Positions 5,838-8,472 of a stretch of DNA of 8,472 bases are shown in pieces. Within the stretch, counting starts at the first letter, position 1, and the number at the start of each line of letters is the position of its first letter. The position numbers and the translations under genes were made by a program. This stretch comes from an uncultured Clostridia bacterium (GTDB lineage: Bacteria; Bacillota; Clostridia; TANB77; CAG-508), in NCBI GenBank assembly GCA_934179885.1, contig CAKPQY010000025.1:1-8472 (forward strand), written 5' to 3'. The notes beneath the pieces are model-generated. The model was not told the origin of the DNA. It ran no database searches and saw nothing but the letters and a program-made list of their open reading frames with translations.

Positions 5838-6911
5838 ATGGAGAATATAAGAAATTTTGTAGAAGCTATAAAAGCAATACAGATGAACCAAGTAATAGAT
5901 GTTGTAATAGCAATTTTAATATATATTCTATTTAGATGCTTAAGCGAAAGCCTTGCATATATGACAGTAAAAATTTTTAAACCAAAAGCTAAAAATAAAA
6001 AGGAAATAAGAAATAACGCATTTTATAATCCTTTAAAAATATTTTATGTGATTTTAGGAATTTATTTAGCAATATTATTTATAAGAAAAACATTAGGGAT
6101 TAGTGATTGGTTAATATCAAAAACAAACATGCTATTTAAAATATCAATAATAATATTAGCCGCAAATGGAATAGCAAATAGCTTAACCACAAATAATAAA
6201 AGCATCAACAGGCTAAAAGAAAAAATGAATCAAGAAGTAGAAGATTCAATGTTTAAATTTATACTAAAAGCAATTAGATTTATAGTATATGCAATAGCAA
6301 GCTTTATGGTCGTAACAGAACTAGGATTTAAATTAAATGGGCTAGTTGCAGGACTAGGAATAGGAAGTGTTGTAATAACACTTGCGGCACAAGATACAGC
6401 AAAAAACTTATTTGGAGGATTAGTAATATTTTTAGATAAACCATTTGGAGTAGAAGATTGGATAGAAGTTGATAAATATGAAGGAACAGTAGAAGATATT
6501 ACATTTAGAAGCACAAGAGTAAGAACATTCGAAAACTCAATTGTAAATATTCCAAATTCAGTAATTGCAAATGATTCAATAATAAATTGGAGCAGAATGG
6601 AAAAAAGAAGAAATAAAGTTAATTTATGTTTAGAATTAGATACACCACTAGAAAAGGTACAAAAAGTACAACAGAGAATTAAAGATATGTTGATGCAACA
6701 TGATGATGTAATTGATGATACAATTATAGTTAGATTTGATAATATTACAGACAATGGAATCAATTTATTAGTTTGCAGTTACACAAATTCAATTGACTAT
6801 GCAAGCTTTTTAGAAGAAAAAGAAAAAATCAACTTAAAAATAATGCAGATTTTAAAAGAGGAAAATGTAGAATTAGCATATGATACCAAAACAGTATTTG
6901 TAAAAAAATGA
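5838..6911 (+). CDS. MscS-family small-conductance mechanosensitive channel
   Basis: This is an inner-membrane channel that opens under membrane tension and releases solutes on osmotic downshock. The 357 residues include about five hydrophobic segments (near 19-45, 66-84, 98-116, 139-162, 166-190). The last is the pore helix, rich in Gly and Ala (GLVAGLGIGSVVITLAAQ), running into AKNLFGGLVIFLDKPFGVED. The MscS beta domain follows, with GTVEDITFRSTRVRTFEN and IPNSVIANDSIINWSR as family signatures, and then an alpha/beta C-terminal domain. It is longer than E. coli MscS (286) because of extra N-terminal helices, as in the YnaI/YbdG-like and many Firmicute members. AGGAGG lies four bases before the ATG. 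The gene stands alone between the repeat region and a strong terminator; no promoter of its own is obvious, so readthrough from rpoD is possible. Confidence 0.95.
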   Translation: MENIRNFVEAIKAIQMNQVIDVVIAILIYILFRCLSESLAYMTVKIFKPKAKNKKEIRNNAFYNPLKIFYVILGIYLAILFIRKTLGISDWLISKTNMLFKISIIILAANGIANSLTTNNKSINRLKEKMNQEVEDSMFKFILKAIRFIVYAIASFMVVTELGFKLNGLVAGLGIGSVVITLAAQDTAKNLFGGLVIFLDKPFGVEDWIEVDKYEGTVEDITFRSTRVRTFENSIVNIPNSVIANDSIINWSRMEKRRNKVNLCLELDTPLEKVQKVQQRIKDMLMQHDDVIDDTIIVRFDNITDNGINLLVCSYTNSIDYASFLEEKEKINLKIMQILKEENVELAYDTKTVFVKK

Positions 6912-6930
6912 AATTCGAATTATTAAAGTC

Positions 6931-6958
6931 AAAAAAGAGCCAATTTGGCTCTTTTTTT
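6931..6958 (+). terminator. Strong intrinsic terminator after the MscS gene
   Basis: AAAAAAGAGCC (6931-6941) pairs perfectly with GGCTCTTTTTT (6947-6957) over a 5-base loop and is followed by further T. The A run on the left would also let it act in the other direction. Confidence 0.92.
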
Positions 6959-7014
6959 AGGGTATTCTACTTTATAAATATTTTAAATTATGTAAAGGGA
7001 AAATGGCAAAAATA

Positions 7015-7043
7015 TTGATTTTAAAGTGTTGATATAGTAAAAT
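7015..7043 (+). promoter_or_regulatory. Candidate sigma-A promoter of the two-component operon
   Basis: TTGATT (7015-7020), a 17-base spacer and TAAAAT (7038-7043) form a reasonable housekeeping promoter. The leader to the ATG at 7143 would be about 93 bases. The -10 element is overlapped by repeats that could be an operator. Confidence 0.5.
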
Positions 7044-7076
7044 ATAGTCAACAGTTGTTCACAAATAAGACACAAA
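7028..7076. promoter_or_regulatory. Candidate OmpR-type operator: spaced direct repeats around the -10
   Basis: ATATAGT occurs at 7032-7038 and 7042-7048 (10-base period), flanked by the inverted ends GTTGA (7028) and TCAAC (7048-7052). Just downstream CACAAA occurs at 7060-7065 and 7071-7076, an 11-base period. OmpR/PhoB-family regulators bind direct repeats at about this spacing, so autoregulation by the adjacent response regulator is a reasonable inference. AT-rich chance repeats cannot be excluded. Confidence 0.35.
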
Positions 7077-7142
7077 AATATATTAAAATAAAAAAGGTTA
7101 TAGATTACCATAAAATCTAAATATACATTAAGGTGAATAGAA

Positions 7143-7817
7143 ATGAATAATTATATTTTAATAGTTGATGATGAATCAAGAATGAGAAAACTAATAAAAG
7201 ATTTCTTAGTAGCAAAAGGATACATCATATTAGAGGCAGAAGATGGGGAAAAAGCATTACAAGTATTTGAAGAAAATCAATCAAAAATAGAATTAATTTT
7301 ACTAGATGTTATGATGCCAAAATTAGACGGATGGTCTGTATTAAGACAAATAAGGCAAACATCAAAAGTTCCAATAATAATGTTGACAGCAAGAGGAGAA
7401 GAACAAGATGAATTGTTTGGATTCGAACTTGGAGTAGATGAATATATATCAAAACCATTTAGTCCCAAAATACTAGTAGCAAGAGTAGAAGCTATATTAA
7501 AAAGAACACAGGGGGATACAAAAGAGATAAAAGACTGTGGTGGTATAGAAATTGATAAAGAAGGAAGAACAGTTACAGTTGATGGAAAGGTACTAGAACT
7601 TAGTTTAAGAGAATATGAACTATTAGTATATTTAGTTGAAAATGAAAATATAGCACTTTCAAGAGATAAAATACTAAATAATGTATGGAATTATGATTAT
7701 TATGGAGATTCAAGAACAATAGATAGCCATATAAAAAAAATTAGGCATAAATTGGGAAAAAGAGGAAAATATATAAAAACAATAAGAGGGGTAGGATACA
7801 AATTTGAAGTTAAATAA
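7143..7817 (+). CDS. OmpR/PhoB-family response regulator
   Basis: This is a 224-residue cytoplasmic transcription factor that is phosphorylated by a partner kinase. The receiver domain (1-about 120) has acidic pocket D9/D10, phosphoacceptor D55 in LLLDVMMP, T82, Y101 and K104 in YISKPF, all intact. The C-terminal winged-helix domain (about 130-224) has LSLREYELLVYLVEN, the recognition region around DSRTIDSHIKKIRHKLG, and the closing TIRGVGYKFE typical of the family. AAGGTGA precedes the ATG at normal distance. The kinase gene overlaps its end by 14 bases, so the two are translationally coupled. The receiver resembles several Firmicute regulators, but the stimulus and targets cannot be assigned, so I give no gene symbol. 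Confidence 0.97.
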   Translation: MNNYILIVDDESRMRKLIKDFLVAKGYIILEAEDGEKALQVFEENQSKIELILLDVMMPKLDGWSVLRQIRQTSKVPIIMLTARGEEQDELFGFELGVDEYISKPFSPKILVARVEAILKRTQGDTKEIKDCGGIEIDKEGRTVTVDGKVLELSLREYELLVYLVENENIALSRDKILNNVWNYDYYGDSRTIDSHIKKIRHKLGKRGKYIKTIRGVGYKFEVK

Positions 7818-8472
7818 AAAAATAAAAGAAGCATTTTCATCAGTAAAAGTAAAATTATTTTTTACATTAAGCTTAACAATATTATTGATAATTATATTTC
7901 TAATTATAGTAAACAATTTTCTATTGGGCAATTTCTATTTATATAACAAGAAAAAAACATTAAAATCAGTTTATGAAACAATAAATAGCTATTATGCAAA
8001 TCCATTACAAAATGCAAATGTAGAAGTTGAACTAGAAAAAATGTCAGTAAAAAATAATTTTGATATACTAATAAAAGATAATAAAGGGATTAATTTATAT
8101 ACAACAAATAAAAATTTCACATCAGTTATAGGAACAATTAATGATATAATTGATAAATTTGATGAAGGAAAAGAATTAGAATCAAATGATAAGTTTTCAA
8201 TTAGAAGACAAAGAGACTCAAAAAATGGAATATCATATATAATGCTTTCAGGGCGATTAGATAACGGATACTATTTATATATACGTATACCAATATCAGC
8301 AATACAAGAAAGTGTAAAAATATCAAATAAATTCTTAATACTAATGGCTGGATTTACTATACTAATAGCATCAATAATGGTATCTATAGTGTCAAAAAAA
8401 TTCACAGAACCAATATTAGAATTAAACAAAATAGCACAAAATATGGCAAACTTAGACTTTAGCCATAAATAC
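7804..8472 (+). CDS. Sensor histidine kinase, N-terminal part (runs off the window)
   Basis: The open frame has 223 codons to the window edge without a stop. TTG 7804-7806 is the likely start: TAGGA (7792-7796) lies seven bases upstream, and there is no ATG until much later, well past the first membrane segment. A short basic start leads into a first membrane segment (about residues 17-41, LFFTLSLTILLIIIFLIIV). An outside sensor region of about 135 residues follows, of no family I recognise (it has NNFDILIKDNKGINLYTT and GYYLYIRIPISAIQE). A second membrane segment (about 180-200, ILMAGFTILIASIMVSIVS) is followed by the start of a HAMP linker (KKFTEPILELNKIAQNMANLDF). The HisKA and ATPase domains should lie past the window. 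Start overlap with the response regulator marks it as the partner of that protein, sensing something at the membrane or outside. Confidence 0.92.
   Translation, partial: MKLNKKIKEAFSSVKVKLFFTLSLTILLIIIFLIIVNNFLLGNFYLYNKKKTLKSVYETINSYYANPLQNANVEVELEKMSVKNNFDILIKDNKGINLYTTNKNFTSVIGTINDIIDKFDEGKELESNDKFSIRRQRDSKNGISYIMLSGRLDNGYYLYIRIPISAIQESVKISNKFLILMAGFTILIASIMVSIVSKKFTEPILELNKIAQNMANLDFSHKY

Noticed and set aside
7003..7032. Nine-codon frame MAKILILKC with AAAGGGA upstream
   Set aside because: It has a plausible ribosome site, and its first five residues equal the start of the M15 peptidase, but it spans the -35 of the likely promoter and would not be on that transcript. Too short to support as a gene.
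1..8472. Recoded genetic code (TGA as Trp), suggested by the extreme A+T content
   Set aside because: Trp is encoded by TGG in conserved positions (for example sigma factor W193-W194) and mscS ends at a TGA in the expected place.

Overview
The window is about 70% A+T, uses AGA for Arg and ATA for Ile almost throughout, has strong AGGAGG-type ribosome binding sites, and reads TGA as stop (mscS ends in TGA). It carries the Firmicute dnaG-rpoD pair. Together this points to an AT-rich member of the Clostridia, probably a gut or uncultured lineage. Sporulation is suggested, not shown, by promoter-like sites that match the sigma-H and sigma-K consensus patterns. The species cannot be named from the sequence.

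Layout, left to right. Positions 1-173 hold the end of a surface protein whose sortase-type membrane tail is interrupted by an in-frame TAA. Positions 265-946 encode a zinc M15-type peptidoglycan peptidase fused to a PG_binding_1 domain, split by a one-base frameshift; it has no signal peptide. A bidirectional terminator separates it from a convergent small XRE regulator (988-1323, minus strand) whose promoter spacer contains a perfect 12-bp palindrome. A 380-base A-rich intergenic region follows, ending in a near-consensus sigma-A promoter for a membrane-anchored M23 endopeptidase (1704-2669) with its own terminator.

The core of the window is dnaG (primase, 2788-4569) and rpoD/sigA (main sigma factor, 4629-5747), 59 bases apart and probably one operon. 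A full consensus match to a sigma-H promoter lies just upstream of dnaG. After a short segment of 7-bp tandem repeats inside an imperfect inverted repeat comes an MscS-type mechanosensitive channel gene (5838-6911) with a strong terminator. The right end is an OmpR-type response regulator (7143-7817) overlapping the start of a sensor histidine kinase (7804 to beyond the window).

Functionally the window mixes housekeeping machinery (replication priming, transcription initiation) with envelope functions: two peptidoglycan hydrolases, an osmotic safety valve, a surface protein and a membrane-sensing two-component system. I see no mobile element, CRISPR array, tRNA, rRNA or clearly new multi-gene system. 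The points worth a second look are small-scale: two lesions or recoding sites at the left end, a hairpin that holds both a ribosome binding site and a mother-cell-type promoter element, a doubtful start codon, and several candidate operators.
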